Shown here piece after piece: positions 36,516 to 44,681 of a DNA stretch of 52,912 bases. Below the pieces are notes generated by a model. The model was not told where the DNA came from and ran no database searches. It saw nothing but the letters and a program-made list of their open reading frames with translations. The stretch spans positions 1 to 52,912 of the forward strand of contig NZ_MIHA01000030.1 in assembly GCF_001722335.1 (NCBI RefSeq), in the 5' to 3' direction. The stretch comes from Mycolicibacterium flavescens. GTDB taxonomy: Bacteria > Actinomycetota > Actinomycetes > Mycobacteriales > Mycobacteriaceae. Positions within the stretch are counted from its first letter, which is position 1; the number at the start of each line of letters is the position of its first letter. A program made the position numbers and the translations under genes.

Positions 36516-37628
36516 TCAACGAGAATATTCGGGATACTCCATGACGCGCGCTGCGGTGGTCGACGCCTCGACGCCGTATGACTTCTCAATCGATGCCAGC
36601 GCATCGTCGAGCGTCCGCATGGGCGTCGTTCCTTCCGGGAGGGTGACCACGTCGACCAATGCCGGATCGTCCGAGGCTCGGTCGGGCAAGATCGTCATAC
36701 CGCGACGCGTCTGCACCGGCATTCGCCGTCGCGACACGGCATGGGCACGCGTACGTCCGTTGTGGCTGTAGGCGTCGGCGACGAGCGCGAAAGCGATCTC
36801 GTCGGTTCCCGAGCCCACCACGATGCCAACAGCGTCCAAGGTCGCGGGCCGCGGAATCGAATCGAGTGTAGGCCCGCGGCGGAATGAGTCACTGTCATGG
36901 ACCGGTCCCCAATCGCGGACGCCCATGCTCTCGGCAACCAAATCGGCCCGAGAGGCGCCTGCGATTGCGGCGATCAATGCGATCGAGACAGGCATCGCTG
37001 CGCTGATACCCGAACTCGAGACGATAGGTCCATCAGCGATGTACCGGACGTTGTTACGCCAATGGACATTCGGGAACTCTGCGCGGCGCCTCGTCTCACT
37101 GGCCCAATGCGCCGTGGCGTGCCTGCCGTCCATCAACCCGGTTGCGGCAACCGTCAAAGCGCCGTTGCAGATGCTCAGTATCGAGCTGCCCTTCTCCGCT
37201 TGCGCCCTGATCCAAGCAATGGCGGCCGGGTCGTCGGTCGGCTGCAACGCAGGCACGATGAGGTAATCGGCTCCATCGGGGTGCTGCTTGTCGAATTGAT
37301 TGACGGTCAGATGGGTTCGCGTCTGCACCCCCGGCCCCATCGAGACAGGTCCTGGCTGCGTCGACACGGTGATGATCTCCGCGACGTCGGCAGCGCTGAG
37401 CACGCCGAACGGCACAGCGAAGTCGGCCAACTCCGTTCCACTGTTCGCCGCGAGAACACCGATCACGGGCCGCGTCTGATGGTCGAATCTGGGCGTCCAT
37501 TTCGCAATGCTCGACGGCGTCACGTCACCAGAGCTGGAATCCGAAAGCTGGCCTCGGTCACCGCAAGCCGCGACGAGGATTCCCAACGATCCAAGAGAAA
37601 AGCCTTTGATTGCCGTCCGACGGTCCAT
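36516..37628 (-). CDS. Exported DJ-1/PfpI-like lipoprotein
   Basis: A 370-aa protein with a twin-arginine-like start (MDRRTAIKGF) and a lipobox LVAAC (Cys22), so it is probably a Tat-exported lipoprotein. Residues about 53-215 form a DJ-1/GATase1 domain of the AraC-N-terminal kind: Glu66 (SGTELADFAVP), nucleophile-elbow Cys154 (LSICNGALTVAATG) and TAHW. A second, degenerate copy seems to occupy about 215-340. The DNA-binding domain usually attached to this fold is absent. Function unknown. A perfect inverted repeat lies just upstream of its start. Confidence 0.78.
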   Translation of the reverse strand: MDRRTAIKGFSLGSLGILVAACGDRGQLSDSSSGDVTPSSIAKWTPRFDHQTRPVIGVLAANSGTELADFAVPFGVLSAADVAEIITVSTQPGPVSMGPGVQTRTHLTVNQFDKQHPDGADYLIVPALQPTDDPAAIAWIRAQAEKGSSILSICNGALTVAATGLMDGRHATAHWASETRRRAEFPNVHWRNNVRYIADGPIVSSSGISAAMPVSIALIAAIAGASRADLVAESMGVRDWGPVHDSDSFRRGPTLDSIPRPATLDAVGIVVGSGTDEIAFALVADAYSHNGRTRAHAVSRRRMPVQTRRGMTILPDRASDDPALVDVVTLPEGTTPMRTLDDALASIEKSYGVEASTTAARVMEYPEYSR

Positions 37629-37637
37629 CGCCGTGAA

Positions 37638-37658
37638 ACTACTACCACATGTAGTAGT
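37638..37658. promoter_or_regulatory. Inverted repeat upstream of the DJ-1-like gene
   Basis: Arms ACTACTAC and GTAGTAGT are perfect complements separated by CACAT, ten bases before the start codon at 37628. The arm sequence resembles CopY/BlaI-type operators (TACTAC/GTAGTA), an inference from memory. A repressor bound here would block the transcript. Confidence 0.6.
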
Positions 37659-37683
37659 CCGTCAATGGTCAACGCGTGCCCGG

Positions 37684-37944
37684 TTACCCTGCGCGCATCT
37701 CCGCGGCGATGCAGCTTATCTCGTCGGCGCCATGCCCGGCGGCGACCGCGGCGTCGACGTAGCCCGAAAATGCCTCCAGCACACCGGTGTCGACGTCGGC
37801 GTCACGTGACGCGGCGATCAGGTGCCGCACCGAGGCAGCCACCGAGGACACCGGCGCACTGGCGTCGTCATGCCGGTTCTCCTCGATACGCCGGCCAGCG
37901 AACCTTCGTCCGCAAACGGCGTCGGCGCCGGTAAAATGCTGAGC
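37684..37944 (-). pseudogene. Remnant of an NAD(P)-dependent oxidoreductase C-terminus (imine reductase-like)
   Basis: A minus-strand frame without a start reads to a TAA at 37684. Its last part (VDAAVAAGHGADEISC followed by IAAEMRAG) strongly resembles the C-terminal dimerisation segment of 6-phosphogluconate-dehydrogenase-like imine reductases, preceded by VRHLIAASRDADVDTGVLEAF. The catalytic Rossmann half is missing and the upstream end runs into the DUF732 gene's 3' side. It looks like a leftover after deletion, not an active gene. Confidence 0.5.
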
Positions 37945-37968
37945 CGCCCGCTCGGGGGTGGGTTCTGG

Positions 37969-38325
37969 TCAGCGTCGCAACACCGACGGAGCACTGGTGT
38001 ATCCGGCGGCCGACTGCCGCAGCTGCCAGATCTGCGCCGGGCACAGCTCGTTGACCGCCTGGTTGATCAAGTAGGCGCCCTGGTAGTAGTCGGCGGTCCG
38101 GAAGTCGGCCTTCACCTGGTCGACGAGTCGCGCATAGCTCATCTTCGCGGCGACCCGGTCGCAGATCGTCCTGCCGTAGCCGATCGCGGCCTCGGCGTTC
38201 GGAAAGTTGTAGCCCGGCCGGACATGAACGTTGACCAGATACGCCACGGTGTCGGCGCCGGCCTGCGGGGCGACCGCCACGAGGGCGGCGGCAGCCGTTG
38301 CGAGTGCCACGAACACGCGCTTCAT
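37969..38325 (-). CDS. DUF732 exported protein, copy 2
   Basis: A 118-aa protein with signal MKRVFVALATAAAALVAV and a cleavage site near AGADTVAYL. The mature domain is almost the same as the 20562 copy, sharing LVNVHVRPGYNFPNAEA and identical stretches near the end; only the signal peptide, a few residues and a SAPSVLRR tail differ. Two conserved cysteines are kept. ATG 38325 begins the signal peptide. Confidence 0.83.
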   Translation of the reverse strand: MKRVFVALATAAAALVAVAPQAGADTVAYLVNVHVRPGYNFPNAEAAIGYGRTICDRVAAKMSYARLVDQVKADFRTADYYQGAYLINQAVNELCPAQIWQLRQSAAGYTSAPSVLRR

Positions 38326-38336
38326 GAACGAAGAGC

Positions 38337-38825
38337 CTATTCCGTGTTCACGCCGAAGGCGTCGGCGAAGCTGGTGTTGCCCATGCTCTCCCTCTGGCTG
38401 GCGTCCACCGCCGCTAGGAGGCGAGAGTTTTCGATGACGATCATCTCCACGTCGCGCCCGTCGTCGGCATAGTGGCGATGCCAGATCCACGGCGGCGTAT
38501 ACACGAAGCTGCCCGCGCTCCACCGCACGCGTTGATCGCCAATTTCCGACCAGCCCGAGCCATGTTGCACGAAGTGAATCGACTCATGTACGTGTCGATG
38601 AAGGTCGCTAGCCTCCCCCGCGGGGATCTTCTGCAGAAAAATTTCAATAGAGCTGGCGGGTATTCGCAGGAGCAACCCAATCTGCGATGGGCTTGCAGTT
38701 TCGATCCAGTGCGCCTCGGCGGAGCTGACGACGAGGTGCTCCTCCCCCACGTGCTGGCTGTCGCGACCTCCTGCTCGCGCCATGCTCTTGGCGAATTCAT
38801 CTAACTCGTCACGGGATAGAGTCAT
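38337..38825 (-). CDS. Cupin-domain protein
   Basis: A 162-aa single cupin. Motif 1 is DLHRHVHESIHFVQHGSG and motif 2 is GSFVYTPPWIWHRHY, with metal-binding His/Glu/His residues present. AAGGAGG eleven bases upstream of ATG 38825 supports the start. Such small cupins often accompany aromatic ring-cleavage genes as dioxygenases or isomerases, but this one may only be a binding protein. Its promoter gap carries an inverted repeat at 38890-38910. Confidence 0.8.
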   Translation of the reverse strand: MTLSRDELDEFAKSMARAGGRDSQHVGEEHLVVSSAEAHWIETASPSQIGLLLRIPASSIEIFLQKIPAGEASDLHRHVHESIHFVQHGSGWSEIGDQRVRWSAGSFVYTPPWIWHRHYADDGRDVEMIVIENSRLLAAVDASQRESMGNTSFADAFGVNTE

Positions 38826-39448
38826 TCAACGGCCTCCTTCGGGTATTCCTTCGCTCAGTCAGCAGAGTTCTCGGCCTGCCATGAAAGGTGACCCTTGGTG
38901 GACAAGGGTCCAACGGGACTCTGAGTTTGGCCATCATTGATTATCTCGCCGGGCCGATAGATTCGTTGCGATGACCACAGAGGCGTGTAGGGGTCAATGC
39001 AGGGAACGCACCCGTCACTATTCCTCCGCTTTGATTCATTGGGGCTTGCCGTACACCGCCTTCCTTCAACGTGAGCACCGAACCGACGATGTCGTCCTGC
39101 ATGTCCTGAACAACGGCGGATGCCCGTTCGAGGGTGGCAACAATCGTCGAAGCGGCGAAGTAGCCGGGTAATTCATCGGGTTGACTCGGTTCCCCTCCGC
39201 TGAATTTCGTTCCCTCGGTGCTGGCGATGTTCCGGCACACTCTTTCAGGCTGAGCGTGGGAAACCAGCGGTCCGGCCTGGGCACCGATTTTGCGGGGATT
39301 TGCGACGACGATCATGCTGACCTTGGTCCTAGAGCTAGCCGTTGCGTCATGAAACTTGTAGACGTGCAGGAGGATTCGCTGCATGCTCTAAAGATCTGCC
39401 CGTCGGTGATCACCGAGGCCGCCAGCGCTGCCGATAGCGCCGCCAAGG
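38826..39448. other. Long non-coding gap (623 bases)
   Basis: Between pcaJ and the cupin gene no convincing gene was found. It is clearly more AT-rich than the surrounding genes. Reading frames up to about 147 codons exist on the minus strand (38941-39384) but lack a ribosome binding site and family features. It contains the inverted repeat at 38890-38910. Confidence 0.6.
38890..38910. promoter_or_regulatory. Inverted repeat upstream of the cupin gene
   Basis: Perfect 8-bp arms GACCCTTG and CAAGGGTC are separated by a five-base spacer, 65 bases before the cupin start. The geometry equals that of the repeat at 37638 but the sequence differs, so another regulator is implied. Confidence 0.5.
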
Positions 39449-40171
39449 TCAGCATTGACGAAGATCAGCGACGCGTCCATCACACGAGAGTGCCATGCGC
39501 ATCCGCTCCTCGAGCGCGGCAATGCTGAGCCCGAACGTGTGCAAGACCCGCAGCTGGCCGCCACCGGTGTGGTCGATGTCAAACACGGCATAGTCGGTGT
39601 ACACCCGATTGACGCATCGAAGTCCGGTCAGTGGATAGCTGCACGAAGGAACCAGTTTGGCGGTTCCGTCCTTTGCGAACAGGGTCATCATGACCAATAC
39701 GCTCTTCGCGCCGATAGCAAGATCCATCGCGCCGCCGACGGCGGGTATGGCGTCAGGCGCCCCGGTGTGCCAGTTGGCGAGATCCCCGCGCTCGCTGACC
39801 TGAAACGCGCCGAGGACACAGACATCGAGATGACCGCCGCGCATCATGGCGAAGGAGTCGGCGTGGTGGAAGTAGGATGCCCCAGGGGTTTCGGTAACCG
39901 GGATCTTGCCGGCGTTCGTCAGATCCGGATCGATTGCGTCGCCGATCGCCTCCCCACCCATCCCGAGCATCCCGTTCTCGGTGTGCAACACGACCCCCGC
40001 GGCGGGGTCCAGGAAGTCAGCGACCATGGTGGGCTGCCCGATGCCGAGGTTGACGTACGAACCCGCGGGGATGTCGCGGGCGATCATCGCGGCGATCTCC
40101 CGACGGTCGAGCGGGCCCCGGTCGAGGTGCTCGACACAGGCGCGGGTCGATGCGTCGACTGTTCTCGTCAC
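39449..40171 (-). CDS. pcaJ: 3-oxoadipate CoA-transferase, beta subunit
   Basis: A 240-aa subunit of the enzyme that converts 3-oxoadipate to 3-oxoadipyl-CoA. It has the YVNLGIGQPTMVADF start region and the catalytic glutamate in LHTENGMLGMG. At 240 residues it is slightly longer than the usual ~215. GTG 40171 overlaps the stop of pcaI by four bases. It is the last gene of the pcaHGBLIJ operon. Confidence 0.87.
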   Translation of the reverse strand: MTRTVDASTRACVEHLDRGPLDRREIAAMIARDIPAGSYVNLGIGQPTMVADFLDPAAGVVLHTENGMLGMGGEAIGDAIDPDLTNAGKIPVTETPGASYFHHADSFAMMRGGHLDVCVLGAFQVSERGDLANWHTGAPDAIPAVGGAMDLAIGAKSVLVMMTLFAKDGTAKLVPSCSYPLTGLRCVNRVYTDYAVFDIDHTGGGQLRVLHTFGLSIAALEERMRMALSCDGRVADLRQC

Positions 40172-40866
40172 GAGGCTGCCTCCGTGGACGTCTCGGGAAT
40201 TGCGGACAGGTCGAGGACGCGGTCGACGTAGATGCCGGGCGTGACGACCGTCTCGGGGTCGATCTGCCCGGTGTCGACGACGCGGGAGACCTCGACGACA
40301 GTAAGCAATGCCGCGGTCGCCATCACCGGGCCGAAGTTTCGCGCGGTCTTGCGGTACAACAGGTTTCCGACCTGGTCCGCTACGTGCGCCCCGATGAGCG
40401 CCACATCTCCGAAGATCGGGTACTCCAGCACGTAGTCGCGGCCGTCGATGGTGCGGATCTCCTTGCCCTCGACCAGTGGCGTGCCAACCCCCGTCGGGCA
40501 GAAGAATGCGCCGATGCCGGCCCCCGCCGCCCTGATCCGTTCGGCCAGGTTGCCCTGAGGGACCACCTCGAGGTCGACCTTGCCCGCCCGGTAGAGCGCG
40601 TCGAACACGTACGAATCGGCCTGTCGGGGGAAGGAGCAGATGACCTTGGTGACCCGGCCCGCCGCCAGCAGCGCGGCCAGGCCGGTGTCGCCGTTGCCTG
40701 CGTTGTTGCTGACGATGGTGAGGTCGGCGGCACCCTGTCGAATCAGCGCATCGATGAGCGTGGTGGGCATGCCCGCCATGCCGAACCCCCCGACGAGAAC
40801 CGTTGCACCGTGGTCGATTCCAGCGACGGCATCCTCGGCACGGTCGCAGACAACGGTGCGACTCAT
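40168..40866 (-). CDS. pcaI: 3-oxoadipate CoA-transferase, alpha subunit
   Basis: A 232-aa subunit beginning MSRTVVCDRAEDAVAG, with the CoA-binding GATVLVGGFGMAGMP segment and LTIVSNNAGNGDTGLAALL. It pairs with pcaJ and overlaps its neighbours on both sides by four bases, indicating tight translational coupling. Confidence 0.9.
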   Translation of the reverse strand: MSRTVVCDRAEDAVAGIDHGATVLVGGFGMAGMPTTLIDALIRQGAADLTIVSNNAGNGDTGLAALLAAGRVTKVICSFPRQADSYVFDALYRAGKVDLEVVPQGNLAERIRAAGAGIGAFFCPTGVGTPLVEGKEIRTIDGRDYVLEYPIFGDVALIGAHVADQVGNLLYRKTARNFGPVMATAALLTVVEVSRVVDTGQIDPETVVTPGIYVDRVLDLSAIPETSTEAAS

Positions 40867-42044
40867 GACGGCGCACCTGGGTGCTCGTCAAACTCCGGCA
40901 AGACCTCGGCGGCGATGCGGAAGGCGGAGTTGGCGTCGGGAACTCCGCAGTAGATCGCGGTCTGCAAGAGCAGCTCTTTGATCTCGTCGTTGCTCAGACC
41001 GTTCCGGCGGGCCGCCCGCAGGTGCATCGCCAGTTCCTCGTGGTGACCGCGCGCGACCAGCGCCGTCAGCGTGATCATCGAGCGGCTGCGGAAGTCGAGA
41101 CCCGGGCGGGTCCAGATGCTGCCCCAGGCATACTGCGTAATCATGTGCTGGAAGTCGGCGGTCAGGTCGGTGGTACCGGCCACTGCCCGGTCGACGTGCG
41201 CATGGCCCAGCACCTCCCGCCGTACCGCCATTCCTGCACGGTGCACGTCTTCGAGGGACTTGCTCGGGGGCTGCGGAACACCGACGATCTCTGCGATGAG
41301 GCCGGCCACGCGCTCCGGCGCTTCGGCGGGGGCCAGGTGTCCGACGCCTTCGAGCACCACCAGGTCCCCGTCCTTTACGTCGGAGGCGATGCGCCGCAAC
41401 GATTCCGGCGGCGTGGGGCTGTCAGCGCTACCCGCAACGGCCAGGACCGGAGTGACGATCTCGGACAACCTATCGGTTACATCAAACACTGCTAACGCTT
41501 CGCATACCTGCGCATAGGACTCCGCATCGGTGTGACTCAGGGCATCCAGCAGCGCCGAGGCGGTCCCCGGCTCGCGGTCGACAAAGCCCGGCGCGAACCA
41601 GCGCTCGGCCGCGCCGGTCAGCATCGTGTCGACACCGCCGGCGCGGACGGTAGCGGCACGTGCGAGCCAGCCGTCCGGGGTGCCGATGGCGGCGCCGGTG
41701 CACAGCAGGGTCGCCGAACTGACCCGTTGCGGAGCATCGAGCAGCAGCTGCAGACCGACGCAACCACCCACCGAATCACCGGCGTAGTGGAATGTCTCCA
41801 CGTTAAGGTCGCCCGCGATCACCAACACCGCTGCTGCGAGGTCGGCGATGGTGAACGGGTGGGCCCGACGGCCGCGGCCGTGACCGGGAAGGTCCCATCC
41901 GACTACGCGCACATGATCGACCAGTCGTTGCGCCACGCCTGTCCACAGGGTGGCCGTCGTTGTCCCCAGCGACGGGCCCAGCAAAAGTAGCGGCCCGTCG
42001 TCGGGTCCGCCGAGGTGGATGGCGGTGAGAGGCGGATTGCTCAT
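40863..42044 (-). CDS. pcaL: 3-oxoadipate enol-lactonase/4-carboxymuconolactone decarboxylase fusion
   Basis: A 393-aa bifunctional enzyme, as in other actinobacteria. Residues about 1-255 are an alpha/beta hydrolase with nucleophile elbow GDSVGGCVG (PcaD activity). Residues about 270-390 are a carboxymuconolactone decarboxylase domain with RSRSMITLTALVARGHHEEL and YCGVPDANSAFR (PcaC activity). ATG 42044 overlaps the pcaB stop by four bases. It catalyses the last two steps to 3-oxoadipate. Confidence 0.92.
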   Translation of the reverse strand: MSNPPLTAIHLGGPDDGPLLLLGPSLGTTTATLWTGVAQRLVDHVRVVGWDLPGHGRGRRAHPFTIADLAAAVLVIAGDLNVETFHYAGDSVGGCVGLQLLLDAPQRVSSATLLCTGAAIGTPDGWLARAATVRAGGVDTMLTGAAERWFAPGFVDREPGTASALLDALSHTDAESYAQVCEALAVFDVTDRLSEIVTPVLAVAGSADSPTPPESLRRIASDVKDGDLVVLEGVGHLAPAEAPERVAGLIAEIVGVPQPPSKSLEDVHRAGMAVRREVLGHAHVDRAVAGTTDLTADFQHMITQYAWGSIWTRPGLDFRSRSMITLTALVARGHHEELAMHLRAARRNGLSNDEIKELLLQTAIYCGVPDANSAFRIAAEVLPEFDEHPGAPS

Positions 42045-43246
42045 GGCGCGCCCTTGACGAAGCGGCAAGCCCGGCCGAGTGTCGAGTCGATCAGCCGATC
42101 CGCGGCGCCGGTGTAGCCGGGTAACGCTGCACGACCTGTCAGCTCGGTCATCGAGCGCTGTTCGGAAAGCAGGCTTTCGGCGGCGGCCAGATTGGCCGCG
42201 GCGCGCGGCGGGTCGACACGGAGGCCGGACAGGAGGTCGGATGTGTGCGCGGCGGCGACGACGGTGTGGCGGGCCAGTGTCCGCAGGGTTGCCCATTCTG
42301 TGTGCCAGGCGCCGTCGGAGCGTTCGTCGACGGTCGCGCCTGCGGCGGTGTGCAGGATGCTACCAAGGGGTCCGGCGGTGAGCGCGGCGCGGCGGATCAG
42401 CACCGAGCGGACCGGGTTGTTCTTGTGCGGCAGCGTCGACGAGCCGCCACCATGCCCCTCGGCCAGCTCGCCGATCTCGGGCCTACAGCCCGTCGTGACG
42501 TCGGTGGCGATGTGGCCCCAGGCGTCGCAGCAGCTCACCAGCGCGTCGCCGATCCGGGTGACCTGCCACCGGGTGGTATGCCAGGGTGGGGTGGGCGCCA
42601 ATCGCAGCGTGGCGGCCAAGCCGTCACTGAGAGCGATGGCACCCTCGACGGATCCGGCCAATTCGGTTGCGGCTGCGAGCGATCCCACCGCGCCACCGAC
42701 CTGCACCGGCAACGACGCTATCAGCCCCGCTATGGGCTCGGCGGCGTCGAGTACACCGGTCAGCCAGCGGGCGAACTTGGCGCCGAGGGTGCTCGGCAGT
42801 GCGGCCTGGGTCAGCGTGCGGGCGAGTGCCGAAGTGTCACGGTGAGTTTCGGCCAGTTCGGTCAGCGCCCGTACCTGGATGGCGAACTCGTCGCCGATGC
42901 GGATCAAGACGTCACGCGTGCAGAGCATCAGTGCGGTGTCGACGACGTCCTGACTGGTCAGCCCGCGGTGCAGCCAGCGGGCCGTTGGTTCCGCCGAGCG
43001 TTCACGCAACATCAGCACCAGGGCGGAGACGGGATTGCCGTCCGCGCCAGCACGCCGGGCGATCGTCGCGGCGTCACCGTCGGCGAGCAGGATGGTCAGG
43101 TCCGCGCGCGCCTGCCGGGGCGCGATGCCCGCGTCGACGAGTCCATCCAGCCAGGCTTGTTCCACCGCGACCATCGCGGACAGGAATGCGCCGTCGCTCA
43201 TCAGGTCGCCCGCGAGATCGTCGCCCGGCCAGAACAGATCGATCAT
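42041..43246 (-). CDS. pcaB: 3-carboxy-cis,cis-muconate cycloisomerase
   Basis: A 401-aa fumarase/aspartase-superfamily enzyme converting 3-carboxymuconate to 4-carboxymuconolactone. The family signature is GGSSTLPHKNNPVRSVL. An early T-S-Q-D motif (HRGLTSQDVVDTA) fits the cycloisomerase group. Overlaps pcaG and pcaL by four bases each. Confidence 0.92.
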   Translation of the reverse strand: MIDLFWPGDDLAGDLMSDGAFLSAMVAVEQAWLDGLVDAGIAPRQARADLTILLADGDAATIARRAGADGNPVSALVLMLRERSAEPTARWLHRGLTSQDVVDTALMLCTRDVLIRIGDEFAIQVRALTELAETHRDTSALARTLTQAALPSTLGAKFARWLTGVLDAAEPIAGLIASLPVQVGGAVGSLAAATELAGSVEGAIALSDGLAATLRLAPTPPWHTTRWQVTRIGDALVSCCDAWGHIATDVTTGCRPEIGELAEGHGGGSSTLPHKNNPVRSVLIRRAALTAGPLGSILHTAAGATVDERSDGAWHTEWATLRTLARHTVVAAAHTSDLLSGLRVDPPRAAANLAAAESLLSEQRSMTELTGRAALPGYTGAADRLIDSTLGRACRFVKGAP

Positions 43247-43812
43247 CGTTGGTGGCCCGGGTAACGCAAGAAGACCGTCTCGGGCTTGTCCGGGGTGCCC
43301 TGCAGTTGGATGTCGAAGCGTAGACCGGTTCGGTCGCGGGTGGCGATGAGCGTGTCACGACGCTCGGGCGTAAGCGTGTTCAGCAGCGAATCGTTCTCCA
43401 ATTGCTTGCCGGGAATGTAGGCGCGGGTGAACAACCGGTTCAGCAGTCCCCTGGCGAACACGGTGATCGAGATGAACGGCGCGGCAACGGGTTCGCTGAC
43501 GCCGGGGATGACGGTGGTAAAGGTGTACCGCCCCGCTTCATCGGTAGTGGCACGACCCCACCCGGTGAAGGTCCAGCCGTCTCGGTGCAGGGAGCCGCTG
43601 GCGTTCGGGATGCTGCCGTCGGCGTCGGCCTGCCAGATCTCCAGCAGCGCGTCGGGTAACCCTCGGCCGTCGGCGTCTGCGACGACGCCGTGCAACTGAA
43701 CAGCGTTCGGCGAACCGGGCGGCACCAACTCGTTACACCTGTCGAAGGGCAGTGCATAGCCGAAGAACGGTCCGACGGTTTGGCCAGGGGTGGCCGGCAG
43801 CAGCGTGGACAT
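43243..43812 (-). CDS. pcaG: Protocatechuate 3,4-dioxygenase, alpha subunit
   Basis: A 189-aa intradiol dioxygenase subunit with the typical start PATPGQTVGPFFGYAL and LLEIWQADADG. The alpha subunit lacks the iron ligands and completes the active site with PcaH. ATG 43812 shares one base with the pcaH stop (TGATG), so translation reinitiation is likely. Confidence 0.92.
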   Translation of the reverse strand: MSTLLPATPGQTVGPFFGYALPFDRCNELVPPGSPNAVQLHGVVADADGRGLPDALLEIWQADADGSIPNASGSLHRDGWTFTGWGRATTDEAGRYTFTTVIPGVSEPVAAPFISITVFARGLLNRLFTRAYIPGKQLENDSLLNTLTPERRDTLIATRDRTGLRFDIQLQGTPDKPETVFLRYPGHQR

Positions 43813-44609
43813 CAGCGGTGGGCTCCGCGGCCGAGGTTCTCGATTGGGGTGCGCGCCGACCCGGTCAGGACGACGTCCCATCGGTAGCCGGTAGCCCATT
43901 CGTGGGTGCTGAGTTCGTGATCGTAGCTGGCCACCAGCCGGCTGCGCGCCTTCTGATCCGGGATCGCCTGGAAGATCGGATCAAGGCAGAGGAGCGGGTC
44001 ACCCGGGAAGTACATCTGGGTGACCATTCGCTGCGTGAATTCCGTGCCGAAGAGCGAGAAGTGGATGTGTGCGGGCCGCCACGCGTTGCGGTGGTTCTTC
44101 CACGGATACGGCCCCGGCTTGATCGTGGTGAACCGGTAGATGCCGTCCTCGTCGGTCAGACAGCGGCCGGCGCCGGTGAAGTTGGGGTCGATTGGGGACG
44201 GGTGCTGATCCCCCTTGTGGATGTAACGTCCGCCGGCGTTGGCCTGCCAAATCTCGACGAGCTGGCGCCGCACCGGCCGCCCTGCGCCGTCGACGACCCT
44301 GCCGGTCACCACCAGTCGTTCGCCGATGGGTTCACCCGAGTGCTGGACGGTGAGGTCGGCCTCCAGCGGGTGAACGTCGCGTTCGGAGAAGCACGGCGTC
44401 CATAGCTCGACCCCTTCCGGGTCGGCGTGGTGAAGGTCCTTTGTCGGATGCCGTAGCAGGCTGCTCCGGTAAGGCGGATAACTCAGGCGCGGCTGCGTCT
44501 CCTCGACCCCTGCACGCTGGTAGGCGGACTCGATCGCACCGATCTCCGCGCTGATCTCCGACTGGCTCGCTACGGCGCCGTCGGGATTGCTGTCGATCGA
44601 CGTTGTCAC
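43812..44609 (-). CDS. pcaH: Protocatechuate 3,4-dioxygenase, beta subunit
   Basis: A 265-aa catalytic subunit that opens protocatechuate between the hydroxyls. Iron ligands fit the known Tyr-Tyr-His-His set: a tyrosine in the YRFTTIKPGPYPWK region and two histidines in RPAHIHFSLFG. LVEIWQANAGGRY is the family core. GTG 44609 is chosen as the first in-frame start after the intergenic region. First gene of the operon, divergent from the IclR regulator with a 72-base gap. Confidence 0.93.
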   Translation of the reverse strand: MTTSIDSNPDGAVASQSEISAEIGAIESAYQRAGVEETQPRLSYPPYRSSLLRHPTKDLHHADPEGVELWTPCFSERDVHPLEADLTVQHSGEPIGERLVVTGRVVDGAGRPVRRQLVEIWQANAGGRYIHKGDQHPSPIDPNFTGAGRCLTDEDGIYRFTTIKPGPYPWKNHRNAWRPAHIHFSLFGTEFTQRMVTQMYFPGDPLLCLDPIFQAIPDQKARSRLVASYDHELSTHEWATGYRWDVVLTGSARTPIENLGRGAHR

Positions 44610-44681
44610 GGCGCCTACGGTACCGACGACGTTGAGATTAGCGAACGGTAGAATTTCACTGAGCGGAAAGGCCATCCACAA
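44610..44681. promoter_or_regulatory. Divergent promoter region of pca operon and iclR
   Basis: This 72-base gap separates the pcaH and IclR starts, so both promoters and the IclR operator must lie here or in the gene edges. It contains an AT-rich stretch (AGAATTTCACTGAGCGG) but no perfect palindrome was found. Its position makes it the expected regulatory region. Confidence 0.55.

Noticed and set aside
38941..39384. 147-codon minus-strand frame in the gap between pcaJ and the cupin gene
   Set aside because: No ribosome binding site, no recognisable family and unlike codon use; kept only as part of the gap description.
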